In this document: positions 17,162-25,800 of the stretch, one piece after another
Numbering within the stretch: position 1 is the stretch's first letter
Layout: every line of letters starts with the position of its first letter
NCBI GenBank assembly: GCA_022567895.1
Contig: JADFGC010000005.1
Location: 1-34,965 of the forward strand
Length of the DNA: 34,965 bases
Reading direction: 5' to 3'
DNA from: DRGT01 sp022567895
Lineage (GTDB): Archaea > Thermoproteota > Nitrososphaeria > Nitrososphaerales > Nitrosopumilaceae
Program-made: the position numbers and the translations under genes
The notes under the pieces: generated by a model
The model's input: only the letters and a program-made list of their open reading frames with translations
Database searches by the model: none
What the model was told of the DNA's origin: nothing

Positions 17162-18067
17162 TTGCAAGTAGATGATTACATAAAAGCTGGAAAGATAGCT
17201 TCTGAAGTAAGAGAGTGTGCACGGAAAAAAAATTGGATTGGAAAGACAGTTTATGAAATTTGTGAAGAAGTAGAAAATGAAATTATCAAGCGTGGTGCAA
17301 AGTGCGCATTTCCAGTTAACACAAGTTTGAATGATGTTGCTGCACACTATACGGCAGAGCCAAATGATCAAAAAACAATTACAGATTCAGATTTAGTAAA
17401 AATTGATCTTGGCGCACAAATTAATGGTTACATTGCAGACACTGCAGTAACTGTGTGTTATAATCCAGAATATGATGCATTGGTTCAAACAGCGGAGGAT
17501 GCACTTTCAAATGCAATGTCTATGATAAAAATTGGTGTTAAAGCAAGTGACATTGGAAGAACTATTGAGAAAACTGTCAAACAGATGGGTTTCAAACCAA
17601 TTGGTAATCTTAGTGGTCATTCTCTCGACCAATATACCATTCATGCCGGAAAATCTATTCCAAACATTTGGTCATTTGGCTCGTTTTCTCTTTCAGGTTC
17701 TGATGCTTATGCTTGTGAACCTTTTGTAACGCTGAGTGGGGGTTTAGGGCCTACGGGCTTTGTAAAAAATGGAAAAATAAAAAATATTTTTACTCTCATT
17801 TCAAGAAAAAGGACAAAGAGTCCTGAGGCCGATGAAATGATAGATTTCATTTGGGAAAATTTCAATATGTTGCCATTCGCTCTAAGATGGTTACTAAAAA
17901 AATGGGATGAAAAAAAAGCAAGGGAATTATTAGAATTTTTGATAAAGAAAAAAATAGTTAAAGACTATCCCATTCTCGTTGAAACTCATTCACAAGTTGT
18001 AGCTCAGGCAGAACATACTTTCATCCCTACTGAGACAGGAGCCATCATAACTACTATTACTCAATAG
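17162..18067 (+). CDS. map: Methionine aminopeptidase, type II
   Basis: The 301-aa protein has the creatinase-fold peptidase with metal ligands D82 (VKIDLGA), D93 (YIADTAV), H153 (LSGHSLDQY), E186 (ACEPF) and E284 (QAEHTF). The substrate-side His is H62 (AAHYT). The insertion near 215-265 and the length are typical of the archaeal/eukaryotic type II enzyme. It removes initiator Met from new proteins. The start is TTG at 17162, with TTTTAAATAAC about 26-30 nt upstream. Its 3' end overlaps the convergent 59-aa zinc-ribbon gene by 11 bp. Confidence 0.95.
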   Translation: MQVDDYIKAGKIASEVRECARKKNWIGKTVYEICEEVENEIIKRGAKCAFPVNTSLNDVAAHYTAEPNDQKTITDSDLVKIDLGAQINGYIADTAVTVCYNPEYDALVQTAEDALSNAMSMIKIGVKASDIGRTIEKTVKQMGFKPIGNLSGHSLDQYTIHAGKSIPNIWSFGSFSLSGSDAYACEPFVTLSGGLGPTGFVKNGKIKNIFTLISRKRTKSPEADEMIDFIWENFNMLPFALRWLLKKWDEKKARELLEFLIKKKIVKDYPILVETHSQVVAQAEHTFIPTETGAIITTITQ

Positions 18068-18236
18068 TTTCGCCAAAAATTTTCTCTACTTGTAATTTTC
18101 CATCACAGGTAGGACATTTTGTTGTCTCAGAGAATAGATAATCTCCTTCTTTGAATTTTCTTTTAATCTCTTTATTACACTTGTAACATTTTTCAACTGT
18201 AAAGGGAATGAGTGGTTTTTCTTCTTTTGAAAGCAT
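18057..18236 (-). CDS. Zinc-ribbon protein, 59 aa, translationally coupled to the DUF1512 gene
   Basis: ATG at 18236 opens a 59-residue frame with two CxxC pairs, CYKC (17-20) and CPTC (41-44), in a single zinc ribbon, with acidic/basic flanks. The ATG shares one base with the TAA stop of the upstream DUF1512 gene (TAATG), a classical coupling arrangement. Two consecutive stop codons (TAA TAG) end it. Its end overlaps the convergent map gene by 11 bp. It resembles small archaeal zinc ribbons of unknown role; a partner of the DUF1512 protein is an inference from the overlap. Confidence 0.75.
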   Translation of the reverse strand: MLSKEEKPLIPFTVEKCYKCNKEIKRKFKEGDYLFSETTKCPTCDGKLQVEKIFGETIE

Positions 18237-19381
18237 TATTGAGACACACCTAATGTATTTCCAACACCTATTACGAGAACATTTTGACCTTCTTTGGTGT
18301 TATCCTTAATCATTTCATAAATTTGTGAACGTACATCGTCTGCTTTGTCTGCAATATTTTTTGTCATTAGAGTTATTGCTTCTTTAACAGATTCTTTAAT
18401 GATTATTGCAAAAACAGGAATTTTGTGTTTTGTGGCAATTTCTTCAATTTGAAAACGTTCTGTACCAATACCACCAATTGCAGCACCAAATCCTTGTGCA
18501 ACTGTTGCAGATTCTTCGCCTTCCATTTTTAGTGCAGCATCAATCATGATGATTGTATCTAGTTTTTGTTTTGAAATGATTTCTTCAACTGCATCACCGG
18601 GTCTTCCAACAGTTGCAGATGGTCCTTCAGCTTTAAGAAGAAATAACTTTCTTCCCTCATATTCTGTTTCACCACATACAGTTTCAAACGAGAGAGTTTG
18701 TTTTGTTGTATTTAACATCATTTTTCCCACCACCATTGGACCAATTCCGTCACCAATTGGCTGTCCCTGTGAAAAAGCCGGAATTGCATTTTTCATAGCC
18801 TCTGCTGCTTCCATCACAAATGGAAGTATCATCTGAAGTGGAAGAATTAAGGGATAGTTGTTTTGTTTTTTTGCAGTTAAATACAGATGATTAATTATTT
18901 TATAAATTAATTTTAGTGAGGATGCGATTTCAACCAAAGTTTGTACTTTGTTTAATTCAAAATGACTAATTTCAGGAGATAATGATCTTACATGCTCTCT
19001 AGTATAATCCTCTCTTGAGCGGACAAAATGTCTTACTTTAGGAACAATTCCATTTGGGTCCATATCTACCGGCATTACTGTAAAATAATCTAAGAATCTG
19101 TCAATTTTTGAGACAGGATCTTTTTGTGTTTTTAGATTTTTTGTTACATATGAAATTAAAACGTCTCTTGATTCATTTCGAAACTCATCAAGTTTTTTTA
19201 TACTTTTTTTAATTTCGTTTGCAGTTATTAGTAGCTGAATTCTTTGGCCATAGAAAACAAAAATGATAATTGGAATTATCCAAATTAACATCATTAAAGG
19301 GTTTGAATCTTCACCAAATCCAAAAAATTGATCAATATCAAAATTTGCAAAATCCAATAGACACGCGATCAATGATGCCAA
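18236..19381 (-). CDS. DUF1512 family archaeal protein
   Basis: The 381-aa protein has one N-terminal membrane helix (about 30-46, MLIWIIPIIIFVFYG) and a large cytosolic part. Conserved-looking blocks include MPVDMDPNGIVPKVRHFVRSREDYTREHV, IPAFSQGQPIGDGIGPMVVGKMM, LLKAEGPSATVGRPGDAVEE, and a final Gly-rich VLVIGVGNTLGVSQ. This matches the archaeal DUF1512 family, which has no assigned function. The Gly-rich motifs and several Asp/Glu-rich turns would suit a nucleotide or metal site, but that is a guess. The start is TTG at 19381. The gene is divergent from tbp. Confidence 0.8.
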   Translation of the reverse strand: MASLIACLLDFANFDIDQFFGFGEDSNPLMMLIWIIPIIIFVFYGQRIQLLITANEIKKSIKKLDEFRNESRDVLISYVTKNLKTQKDPVSKIDRFLDYFTVMPVDMDPNGIVPKVRHFVRSREDYTREHVRSLSPEISHFELNKVQTLVEIASSLKLIYKIINHLYLTAKKQNNYPLILPLQMILPFVMEAAEAMKNAIPAFSQGQPIGDGIGPMVVGKMMLNTTKQTLSFETVCGETEYEGRKLFLLKAEGPSATVGRPGDAVEEIISKQKLDTIIMIDAALKMEGEESATVAQGFGAAIGGIGTERFQIEEIATKHKIPVFAIIIKESVKEAITLMTKNIADKADDVRSQIYEMIKDNTKEGQNVLVIGVGNTLGVSQ

Positions 19382-19495
19382 ATTAAATCATTCGTTAACC
19401 CAACACAACATTGAAGGGTTTTAGAAAAATCTAGTCTTTATGAGTGATTTAATGGCGAGTGCTTTTATTACAGTGCCGCTTGGGAATCCTGTAAT

Positions 19496-20056
19496 ATGCC
19501 ACAAACGAAACCAATAGTAAGTATAGAGAATGTTGTAGCGTCTGCATCCGTAGACCAAAAAATGGACCTTAATGAAATAACTAGATTATTTCCCGATGTA
19601 GAATACCACCCTGATCAATTTCCTGGATTAGTATTTCGATTAAAGAGTCCAAAAACTGCAACATTAATTTTCACTTCTGGAAAAATGGTATGTACTGGAT
19701 CAAAATCTGAAGAAATGGCAAGAAAAGCTGTCAAAACAGTTGTTCAGAAATTAAGACAGGGTGGAATCAAAGTAAAAAAGGAAGCTACGGTGACAATTCA
19801 AAACATAGTAGCATCAATTAATCTAGGTGGAAAAATTCACTTGGAGGAAGCTGCAAGAACATTGCCAAGAAGCATGTACGAACCAGAACAATTTCCAGGA
19901 TTGATACACAGAATGTTAGATCCTAAAACAGTGATTCTATTGTTTTCTTCAGGAAAGCTGGTATGTACTGGAGCTAAAAAAGAACCAGATGTTTTCAGAT
20001 CTGTAAACAATCTACATGCGTTGTTAGAAGAAAAAGACCTAATGATCTATGAATAG
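19496..20056 (+). CDS. tbp: TATA-box-binding protein TBP
   Basis: The 186-aa protein is two copies of the TBP repeat (about 7-92 and 98-182). Each contains the FPGL...PKTxxLxFxSGKxVCTGxK signature: HPDQFPGLVFRL and TSGKMVCTGSK, then EPEQFPGLIHRM and SSGKLVCTGAK. It bends promoter TATA boxes and recruits TFB, also encoded in this window. It starts with ATG at 19496, and GCTTTTATTACA about 30 nt upstream may be its TATA box. It is monocistronic, with a convergent gene 51 bp downstream. Confidence 0.97.
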   Translation: MPQTKPIVSIENVVASASVDQKMDLNEITRLFPDVEYHPDQFPGLVFRLKSPKTATLIFTSGKMVCTGSKSEEMARKAVKTVVQKLRQGGIKVKKEATVTIQNIVASINLGGKIHLEEAARTLPRSMYEPEQFPGLIHRMLDPKTVILLFSSGKLVCTGAKKEPDVFRSVNNLHALLEEKDLMIYE

Positions 20057-20107
20057 AATCATAGATCAAAATCAAACTTTTGTTCTTATATAAACTATTT
20101 AAATGAA

Positions 20108-20434
20108 CTATTTAATTTTGGTACCCAATGGCACTTCGCCAGAAACAGTTAGCCACATAGGTTTTTCATTTACATCAGCAGCTAAAAGCATTGCGTTTGA
20201 TTCAACTCCAGCCATTTTTTTTGGTTCAAGATTTGCAACTACAATAACAACTTTTCCTATAAGATCATCTGGTTGATAAAATTCCGCTCCACCGATAATT
20301 ACGTCTCTTTTTTCATCACCTAAATCAATAATTCCTTTAACAATCCTAGTTTTTCCTGGGATTTGTTCTACTGAAGCAATTTTTGCAACACGTAAATCCA
20401 TTTTTGTAAAGTCATCATATGATATTTTTGACAT
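20108..20434 (-). CDS. tRNA-binding OB-fold protein (MetRS beta-subunit type)
   Basis: The 108-aa protein is a free-standing EMAP/tRNA-binding OB fold: MSKISYDDFTKMDLRVAKI, GKTRIVKGIIDLGDEKRDVIIG, GKVVIVVANLEPKKMAGVESNAMLLAA. In archaea this domain often serves as a separate methionyl-tRNA synthetase subunit. I start it at ATG 20434, not at an upstream ATG (20509) that would add 25 non-conserved residues and overlap the divergent gene. AAAGGTG just before ATG 20434 fits a ribosome-binding site. It shares a TATA region with the divergent SRPBCC gene. Confidence 0.88.
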   Translation of the reverse strand: MSKISYDDFTKMDLRVAKIASVEQIPGKTRIVKGIIDLGDEKRDVIIGGAEFYQPDDLIGKVVIVVANLEPKKMAGVESNAMLLAADVNEKPMWLTVSGEVPLGTKIK

Positions 20435-20465
20435 TATAACACCTTTACAGCTAGTAAAATCCAAA

Positions 20466-20478
20466 TCTAATATATTTA
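20466..20478. promoter_or_regulatory. Shared A/T-rich TATA region between divergent genes
   Basis: CTAATATATTTAA reads as a TATA box on both strands. On plus it lies about 29 nt upstream of ATG 20503, giving a leaderless SRPBCC mRNA. On minus it lies about 38 nt upstream of ATG 20434, giving a short leader that contains AAAGGTG. A single near-symmetric element may serve both genes. Confidence 0.45.
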
Positions 20479-20502
20479 ATGCTGGATGAATATGCTTCAT
20501 TA

Positions 20503-20919
20503 ATGACAATAATTCAGGCCTCAGTTGATATCAAAGCGCCAGTTGAAAAAATTTGGGAGATTATTTCTGACTTAGATAATGAACCAAAATTTTGGAAAGG
20601 GACAAAGGAGGTTAGGAACATTTCAAAGGATGGTAACAAGATCAATAGAGAAATTACTATAGCATTTCGTGACCAAAAATGCTTACAAGATGTAACACTT
20701 TATCCTAAAGAAAAAATTCAAGCTGTTTTTACAAAAGGAATTATCAAAGGAACAAAAACTATTACTCTAAACAAAAAAAATGATGGAGCTAATGTCGAAG
20801 CAGTTTGGGACATTAAGCTTTCAGGAATGATGAGAATGTTTACTGGAATAGTTAAAAAACACATCAAGAGCGGAACTGAACAAGCCCTTCAAAACATAAA
20901 ACGGGAAGTAGAGAGATAA
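20503..20919 (+). CDS. SRPBCC (START/polyketide-cyclase-like) family protein
   Basis: This about 138-aa protein has the SRPBCC pattern: an initial strand with IQASVDIKAPVEKIWEIISD, then NEPKFWKGTKEV, and a C-terminal long helix (SGMMRMFTGIVKKHIKSGTEQALQNIKREVE). The fold makes a deep cavity for a lipid or other hydrophobic ligand. The start is ATG 20503 because the TATA element is 29 nt before it; an ATG at 20479 would lie too close to that box. A membrane glycosyltransferase gene follows after 5 bp, so a lipid- or isoprenoid-linked pathway is possible, though inferred. Confidence 0.8.
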   Translation: MTIIQASVDIKAPVEKIWEIISDLDNEPKFWKGTKEVRNISKDGNKINREITIAFRDQKCLQDVTLYPKEKIQAVFTKGIIKGTKTITLNKKNDGANVEAVWDIKLSGMMRMFTGIVKKHIKSGTEQALQNIKREVER

Positions 20920-20924
20920 TTTTC

Positions 20925-22130
20925 ATGGAAATTGTGTTGGATGTTTTCAATTATGTTTTAGTCGCAATTTTGATTGGCGTGTCAGGAGCTTGGATTGCTT
21001 TGATTCGTTCAATGATAATTACGTATCAAAAATCACCGTTTCTTGATAAATTCAATGCAAGACAACATAATAATCCAAAAGTTTCAGTAATTTTACCTGC
21101 AAGAAACGAAGAGAATTTTATAAAAAAATGTCTTAATTCTCTTCTAAACCAAGATTACAACAATTATGAAATTATGGCAATTGATGATTCATCTGAAGAT
21201 TCAACTGGCAAAATAATTGAAGAGTACTCTAAAAAAAATTCTAAAATAGTGTTTGTCAAAGCAAGAGAAAAGCCAGACGGATGGATGGGTAAAAATTGGG
21301 CCTGTATGGAAGGGTTCAGAAAAGCTACTGGAGAACTTTTTTTGTTCACAGATTCAGATACTGTTCATTCTAAAAATGTAATTTCTTTAGCTGTGTCTCA
21401 TCTTTTTTCAGAAAATCTTGATGTTCTAACAGTTTCACCAAAAATGTTGTGTTTGGATGGATGGACAAAAATTACATTGCCAATGATCTCAACATTTCTG
21501 CATACAAGATTTTCTGCACTTAGAGTAAATGATCCAAATAAAAAAACTGGTTATTTCTTTGGAAGTTTTTTCATTATCAAAAAAGATGTGTATGAATCAG
21601 TTGGAATGCATGAAGGAGTGAAACACGAAATTATTGAGGATGGGGCATTAGGAAAGAAGGTAAAAGAATCTGGCTTTAAAATGAAGATGGTAAGAGGGGA
21701 CCATCTAATCGATGCCGTTTGGGCAAGAGACCTTTCTAGTTTGTGGCATGCTATCAAAAGACTCATTGTTCCATTGTACTTTCAAAATAAAGGGTATGCA
21801 ATAGGAATATTTTTTGCAGTTTTGTTTTTGCTTTTTATGCAGTTTCCATTACTTGTATATTCAATTATTTTTTTCAACGAAGGAAATTCCTTTTTGCTAT
21901 TATTTGCTTCAGCGCTAACAGCAAGCATACTACTTTACATTGCCGCATTTATTGAAACAAAAATTTTGCATCTGAAATTTTCTAATGCATTGTTGTGTCC
22001 AGTTGGCAGTTTTATTGTAGTATTTGGCTTTTTAAGTGGAATAATACATGCGAAAAGTAATGCTGCCATTTCTTGGCGGGGTAGAAGTTATTCTATGAAA
22101 GAATATGTGCAAGACTCAATTCAGGTATAG
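20925..22130 (+). CDS. Membrane glycosyltransferase family 2 (CrtQ/HpnB-like)
   Basis: The 401-aa protein has an N-terminal membrane helix (about 8-32), a GT-A catalytic domain and several C-terminal helices (about 290-390). Catalytic landmarks are VSVILPARNEENFI, IDDSSEDST, the acceptor-side KPDGWMGKNWA, TDSDTVHS (DxD-like metal site) and IIEDGALGKK (ED catalytic base). The GWMGKNWA segment and the final SWRGRSY are shared with glycosyltransferases of carotenoid and hopanoid pathways. The substrate is unproven. It directly follows the SRPBCC gene (5 bp) and precedes HtrA by 35 bp. Confidence 0.85.
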   Translation: MEIVLDVFNYVLVAILIGVSGAWIALIRSMIITYQKSPFLDKFNARQHNNPKVSVILPARNEENFIKKCLNSLLNQDYNNYEIMAIDDSSEDSTGKIIEEYSKKNSKIVFVKAREKPDGWMGKNWACMEGFRKATGELFLFTDSDTVHSKNVISLAVSHLFSENLDVLTVSPKMLCLDGWTKITLPMISTFLHTRFSALRVNDPNKKTGYFFGSFFIIKKDVYESVGMHEGVKHEIIEDGALGKKVKESGFKMKMVRGDHLIDAVWARDLSSLWHAIKRLIVPLYFQNKGYAIGIFFAVLFLLFMQFPLLVYSIIFFNEGNSFLLLFASALTASILLYIAAFIETKILHLKFSNALLCPVGSFIVVFGFLSGIIHAKSNAAISWRGRSYSMKEYVQDSIQV

Positions 22131-22146
22131 TAAGGCTTTTAGATGA

Positions 22147-22165
22147 AAAACCAAGGATTGGTTTT
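22147..22165 (+). promoter_or_regulatory. Hairpin abutting the HtrA start codon
   Basis: AAAACCAA (22147-22154), loop GGA, TTGGTTTT (22158-22165), directly followed by ATG 22166. The 8-bp stem has no mismatch. The AAGGA ribosome-binding-like sequence lies across the stem end and loop, about 8 nt from the ATG, so folding would partly hide it. It could act as a translational control element, possibly temperature-sensitive, but this is inference. Confidence 0.4.
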
Positions 22166-23323
22166 ATGGTTAAATCAGGTGTAATGGTTGGTGGCGCTAT
22201 AGGAGCTATTGCTGTTATAGCAGTTTTTGTATTTATTTTAATTCCGACATCTTTGCAACCTGAAATTCCATCAAATGATCTCATCGTTTCAAATGGTCAT
22301 AGTGTTAGCACAGTTGGTGAAACAACTCCAATTTATGAAGGAAAGACTCTTTCGTTAATTCAAATTTTTGAAAAATCTGAGTCAGGAGTTGTCAGAGTTA
22401 ATGTTCAGAGACCAGAACAAATTGTTGGGGCAAATAGTGTTGGTTCTGGTTTTGTTTTTGATAGTAAAGGTCACATTATAACAAATGCACATGTTGTTGA
22501 CAACGCTAGAAAAATTGTAGTGACATTTTTAGATGGCAGATCCTATAACGCGGAGATTGTTGGCTTGGACCTTTTTACTGATGTTGCAGTAATCAAAGTA
22601 GATGTGGACAAATCATTGTTGCAACCATTATTGATTGGGGATTCATCTACTCTAAGAGTTGGAGAGCAAATTGCAGCGATTGGAAATCCATTTGGATTAT
22701 CTGGTTCAATGACTGCAGGGATTGTTAGCCAACTAGGTAGATTATTACCTACTCAGAATAGTGGTTTTTCAATACCTGATGTGATTCAGACAGATGCTGC
22801 AATTAATCCAGGTAATTCAGGTGGACCATTGTTGAATATGAGAGGCGAAGTTGTTGGAATTAATACAGCCATACAATCTGCAACTGGTGATTTTTCAGGA
22901 GTTGGTTTTGCAATTCCATCGCAAACTATTGTTAAAATTGTGCCAACTTTGATTCAAGAAGGAGAATTTCATCACCCATGGTTAGGAATTTCTGGCAGAG
23001 ATATAGATCCTGATCTAGCCAAAGTATTAGGTCTTGCCGATGCAAGAGGATTTCTAATTGTTACAGTTGTTGAAAACAGCCCAGCCTCAAAAGCTGGCCT
23101 ACATGGTTCAACTGAAACAAAGGAAGTTAATGAAATAAACTATCCAGTAGGTGGCGATGTGATTTTATCTGTTGATGGTAAAACAGTTAGACAAATTGAT
23201 GACATATTGATTCATCTACAACGGAACAAAGCAGTAGGTGATGAAATTAATTTAGAAATTCTTAGAGACGGAAGAACAACGAATTTTGTTTTCATCTTAG
23301 AGGAAAGACCAAATTCGAATTAG
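22166..23323 (+). CDS. HtrA/DegP-like serine protease with PDZ domain
   Basis: The 385-aa protein is anchored by an N-terminal helix (about 8-27) and has a trypsin-like domain with triad H109 (TNAHVVD), D139 (LFTDVAV) and S218 (PGNSGGPL). One PDZ domain follows (about 273-378, including PWLGISGRDI and a conserved ENSPASKAGL). It should degrade or refold damaged proteins outside the membrane. The length is normal for a one-PDZ HtrA. The ATG is set by the hairpin and the preceding AAGGA. The gene follows the GT2 gene by 35 bp, so it may be co-transcribed or use its own weak promoter. Confidence 0.93.
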   Translation: MVKSGVMVGGAIGAIAVIAVFVFILIPTSLQPEIPSNDLIVSNGHSVSTVGETTPIYEGKTLSLIQIFEKSESGVVRVNVQRPEQIVGANSVGSGFVFDSKGHIITNAHVVDNARKIVVTFLDGRSYNAEIVGLDLFTDVAVIKVDVDKSLLQPLLIGDSSTLRVGEQIAAIGNPFGLSGSMTAGIVSQLGRLLPTQNSGFSIPDVIQTDAAINPGNSGGPLLNMRGEVVGINTAIQSATGDFSGVGFAIPSQTIVKIVPTLIQEGEFHHPWLGISGRDIDPDLAKVLGLADARGFLIVTVVENSPASKAGLHGSTETKEVNEINYPVGGDVILSVDGKTVRQIDDILIHLQRNKAVGDEINLEILRDGRTTNFVFILEERPNSN

Positions 23324-23362
23324 ATTCTATACAAGCATAAATACTTGGGCTTAAGATGACAT

Positions 23363-24535
23363 TTGTTGAGCAAGCTTGTCCTAAATTGTGAGCCGTTAAA
23401 CAGAATTTTAGATGGAAAGAAAATATATCAGCAAGAGGCATATGAAATTTTTAATGTTTCTGAAAAAGAATCAACTGAACTTTTTCAAACAGCCCAAATC
23501 CTTAGAAAACAAAACAAGGGAAATTTTGTAAGTTTTTCAAAAAAAGTATTCTTTAATTTGGTTAACTTGTGCAAAGATACTTGTTCGTATTGTACCTACA
23601 AAGCAGAACCTAATGAATCAAAATTATCAATGTTATCAAAAAATGATGTGAATCAGTTGTTAACACTGGCAAAAAAGTACAATTGTGTTGAAGCATTGTT
23701 TGTAACTGGAGAAAATCCAGAACAAAAGTACCAAGAAGCAAGAACATGGTTGAAAACAAATGGTTTTTCAAGTACGGCAGAATATCTGATTCACGTATCT
23801 GAGCTTGCCTTATCAAAGGGTCTTTTTCCTCATACAAATGCTGGAAATTTAACTAAAGAGCAAATGAGAGAATTACAAAAAACTAATCCTAGTATGGGCC
23901 TTATGCTTGAAAATGTGAGTGAGCGCCTTACACAAAAAGGAATGCCCCATTATCTAGCCCCTAGTAAAAAACCAAAAGCAAGATTACAAGTTCTTCAAAA
24001 TGCAGGGGAATTAGGATTGCCAATGACAACAGGGCTGCTTGTTGGAATTGGAGAAACACCTTATGAAATAATTGAATCCATTTTTGCAATAAAAAATCTC
24101 AATGATAAATATTCAAACATTCAAGAAGTTATTCTTCAGAATTTTCATCCAAAACCAGATACGTTAATGAATAACTTTCCATCTGCTGAAGAAAATTATT
24201 TTAAAATTGTTGTTGCGCTAACAAGAATTATTCTACCTAAGATGAATATTCAAATTCCTCCAAATCTTTCACCCAAATCTTATCAAAGCTTTCTGTCAGT
24301 TGGAATAAATGATTGGGGTGGAGTCTCACCATTAACACCAGATTATGTAAACCCCGAATTTTCATGGCCTGAAATAAAAAAAATTGAAGAAAATTCTAAA
24401 AAAGCAGGTTTTAAGCTTCGTTGTAGATTTCCGACGTACCCGGAATTTTTCTCATTTCTTAATTCAGAGCTAAGAGAAAAGATCTCAACTCTTGAAGATG
24501 AACAAGGGTTTGTCAGGGAGGATTATTGGAAATGA
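23363..24535 (+). CDS. cofG: FO synthase subunit 1 CofG (7,8-didemethyl-8-hydroxy-5-deazariboflavin synthase)
   Basis: The 390-aa radical-SAM enzyme binds a 4Fe-4S cluster with CX3CX2C at C70, C74, C77 (CKDTCSYC). Other CofG marks are HTNAGNLTKEQM, GLMLENVSERL, TTGLLVGIGETP and QEVILQNFHPKP. With CofH it joins a tyrosine-derived group to the diaminouracil precursor to make FO, the chromophore of F420. The start is TTG at 23363, with GCATAAATACTT about 26 nt upstream (leaderless). It overlaps cofH by 4-10 bp, so they form one operon. Confidence 0.93.
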   Translation: MLSKLVLNCEPLNRILDGKKIYQQEAYEIFNVSEKESTELFQTAQILRKQNKGNFVSFSKKVFFNLVNLCKDTCSYCTYKAEPNESKLSMLSKNDVNQLLTLAKKYNCVEALFVTGENPEQKYQEARTWLKTNGFSSTAEYLIHVSELALSKGLFPHTNAGNLTKEQMRELQKTNPSMGLMLENVSERLTQKGMPHYLAPSKKPKARLQVLQNAGELGLPMTTGLLVGIGETPYEIIESIFAIKNLNDKYSNIQEVILQNFHPKPDTLMNNFPSAEENYFKIVVALTRIILPKMNIQIPPNLSPKSYQSFLSVGINDWGGVSPLTPDYVNPEFSWPEIKKIEENSKKAGFKLRCRFPTYPEFFSFLNSELREKISTLEDEQGFVREDYWK

Positions 24536-25800
24536 CTTTGCAAGTTGAACGCCTAGATACTTTGTTAAAAAATGCAGATCCATTAATTTCTGAAACCCTT
24601 AATCGGGCATTATCTGACAAAGAAATTTCTGAAAAAGAAGCAGTTAGGCTGTATGATGCCAAAGGAATTGATTTTCATCTAGTAGGAATGGTTGCAAATG
24701 AGCTTAGAAAACGCAGTGTTGGAGATGTGGTAACTTATGTTGTAAATAGAAATATCAATTTCACAAATGTTTGTATCAAAAGATGCGGTTTTTGTGCATT
24801 TAGTAGAGACTTTCGAGAAGAGGAAGGTTATCTTTTACCTATTGAAGAGATTGTTAATAGAGCAAAAGAGGCACATCACTATGGAGCCACAGAGGTTTGC
24901 ATCCAAGCAGGGTTGCCACCGGACATGGAGTCAAATCTTTATGAGAAAATTTGTAGAGCAATAAAATCTGAGGTTCCGGAAATTCACATTCATGGGTTCT
25001 CGCCAGAAGAGGTACTTTATGGTGCAACAAGGTCTGAAGTTTCCATAAGAGAGTATTTACTCAGACTCAAAGATGCAGGGGTAAACACTATTCCAGGAAC
25101 GGCAGCTGAAATTTTAGATCAACAAATGAGAGACAAGATTTCTCCTGGAAGAATTAGTGTGAAAGATTGGATTGAAGTGATAACTACTGCCCATAAACTT
25201 GGAATTAATTCAACTGCAACTATGATGTTTGGTCACATTGAATCTCCGGAACATCGTGTAATGCATATTGCCAAGCTACGTGAAATTCAAAAATTAACAG
25301 GAGGTTTTACTGAATTTGTTCCTCTGAACTTTATTGCCAGTGAAGCACCTATGTATAAACACAATCTTCATGATGGAATAAGAAATGGCAGTAGCTCTAA
25401 TGACGCGCTGTTAACTCATGCAATTGCAAGAATTATGCTTAACAATTTCATTGATAATATTCAAATGTCTTGGGTTAAAGAAGGACAAAAAATGTCTCAG
25501 CTGCTTCTAATGTGGGGAGCAAATGATTTTGGGGGAACTTTGATCAATGAAAGCATTTCAACATCTGCTGGAGCACAAAACGGCCAATTAATAAAACCAA
25601 AAACCATTAGAAGATTAGTAAGAGAAGTTGGCAGAATTCCTGCTGAAAGAAATACCACCTATAAGATTCTAAAGAAATTTGAAAATGGATTAGAATCAAC
25701 TGATGCATTAGATGATTTAGAAGATGATAAAAAATTTGGTTCCTATTTTGAACTAATTAAGATTAAGAAATTCAAATATCAAAATCCTCGGCGAAATTAA
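24532..25800 (+). CDS. cofH: FO synthase subunit 2 CofH
   Basis: The 422-aa radical-SAM protein has CX3CX2C at C81, C85, C88 (CIKRCGFC), then CIQAGLPPDM, IHGFSPEEVLYG, GTAAEILDQQMRDKISPGRI and MMFGHIESPEHR, all typical of CofH. It performs the tyrosine-activating half of FO synthesis. I choose ATG 24532, which overlaps the cofG stop as ATGA. A TTG at 24526 is also possible, and the GGGAGG at 24516-24521 lies at a better distance for it. TldE/PmbA follows directly after the stop codon. Confidence 0.93.
   Translation: MTLQVERLDTLLKNADPLISETLNRALSDKEISEKEAVRLYDAKGIDFHLVGMVANELRKRSVGDVVTYVVNRNINFTNVCIKRCGFCAFSRDFREEEGYLLPIEEIVNRAKEAHHYGATEVCIQAGLPPDMESNLYEKICRAIKSEVPEIHIHGFSPEEVLYGATRSEVSIREYLLRLKDAGVNTIPGTAAEILDQQMRDKISPGRISVKDWIEVITTAHKLGINSTATMMFGHIESPEHRVMHIAKLREIQKLTGGFTEFVPLNFIASEAPMYKHNLHDGIRNGSSSNDALLTHAIARIMLNNFIDNIQMSWVKEGQKMSQLLLMWGANDFGGTLINESISTSAGAQNGQLIKPKTIRRLVREVGRIPAERNTTYKILKKFENGLESTDALDDLEDDKKFGSYFELIKIKKFKYQNPRRN

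Noticed and set aside
20435..20509. Upstream extension of the tRNA-binding protein to ATG 20509
   Set aside because: The added 25 residues are unlike the family and overlap the divergent gene. ATG 20434 with AAAGGTG fits better.
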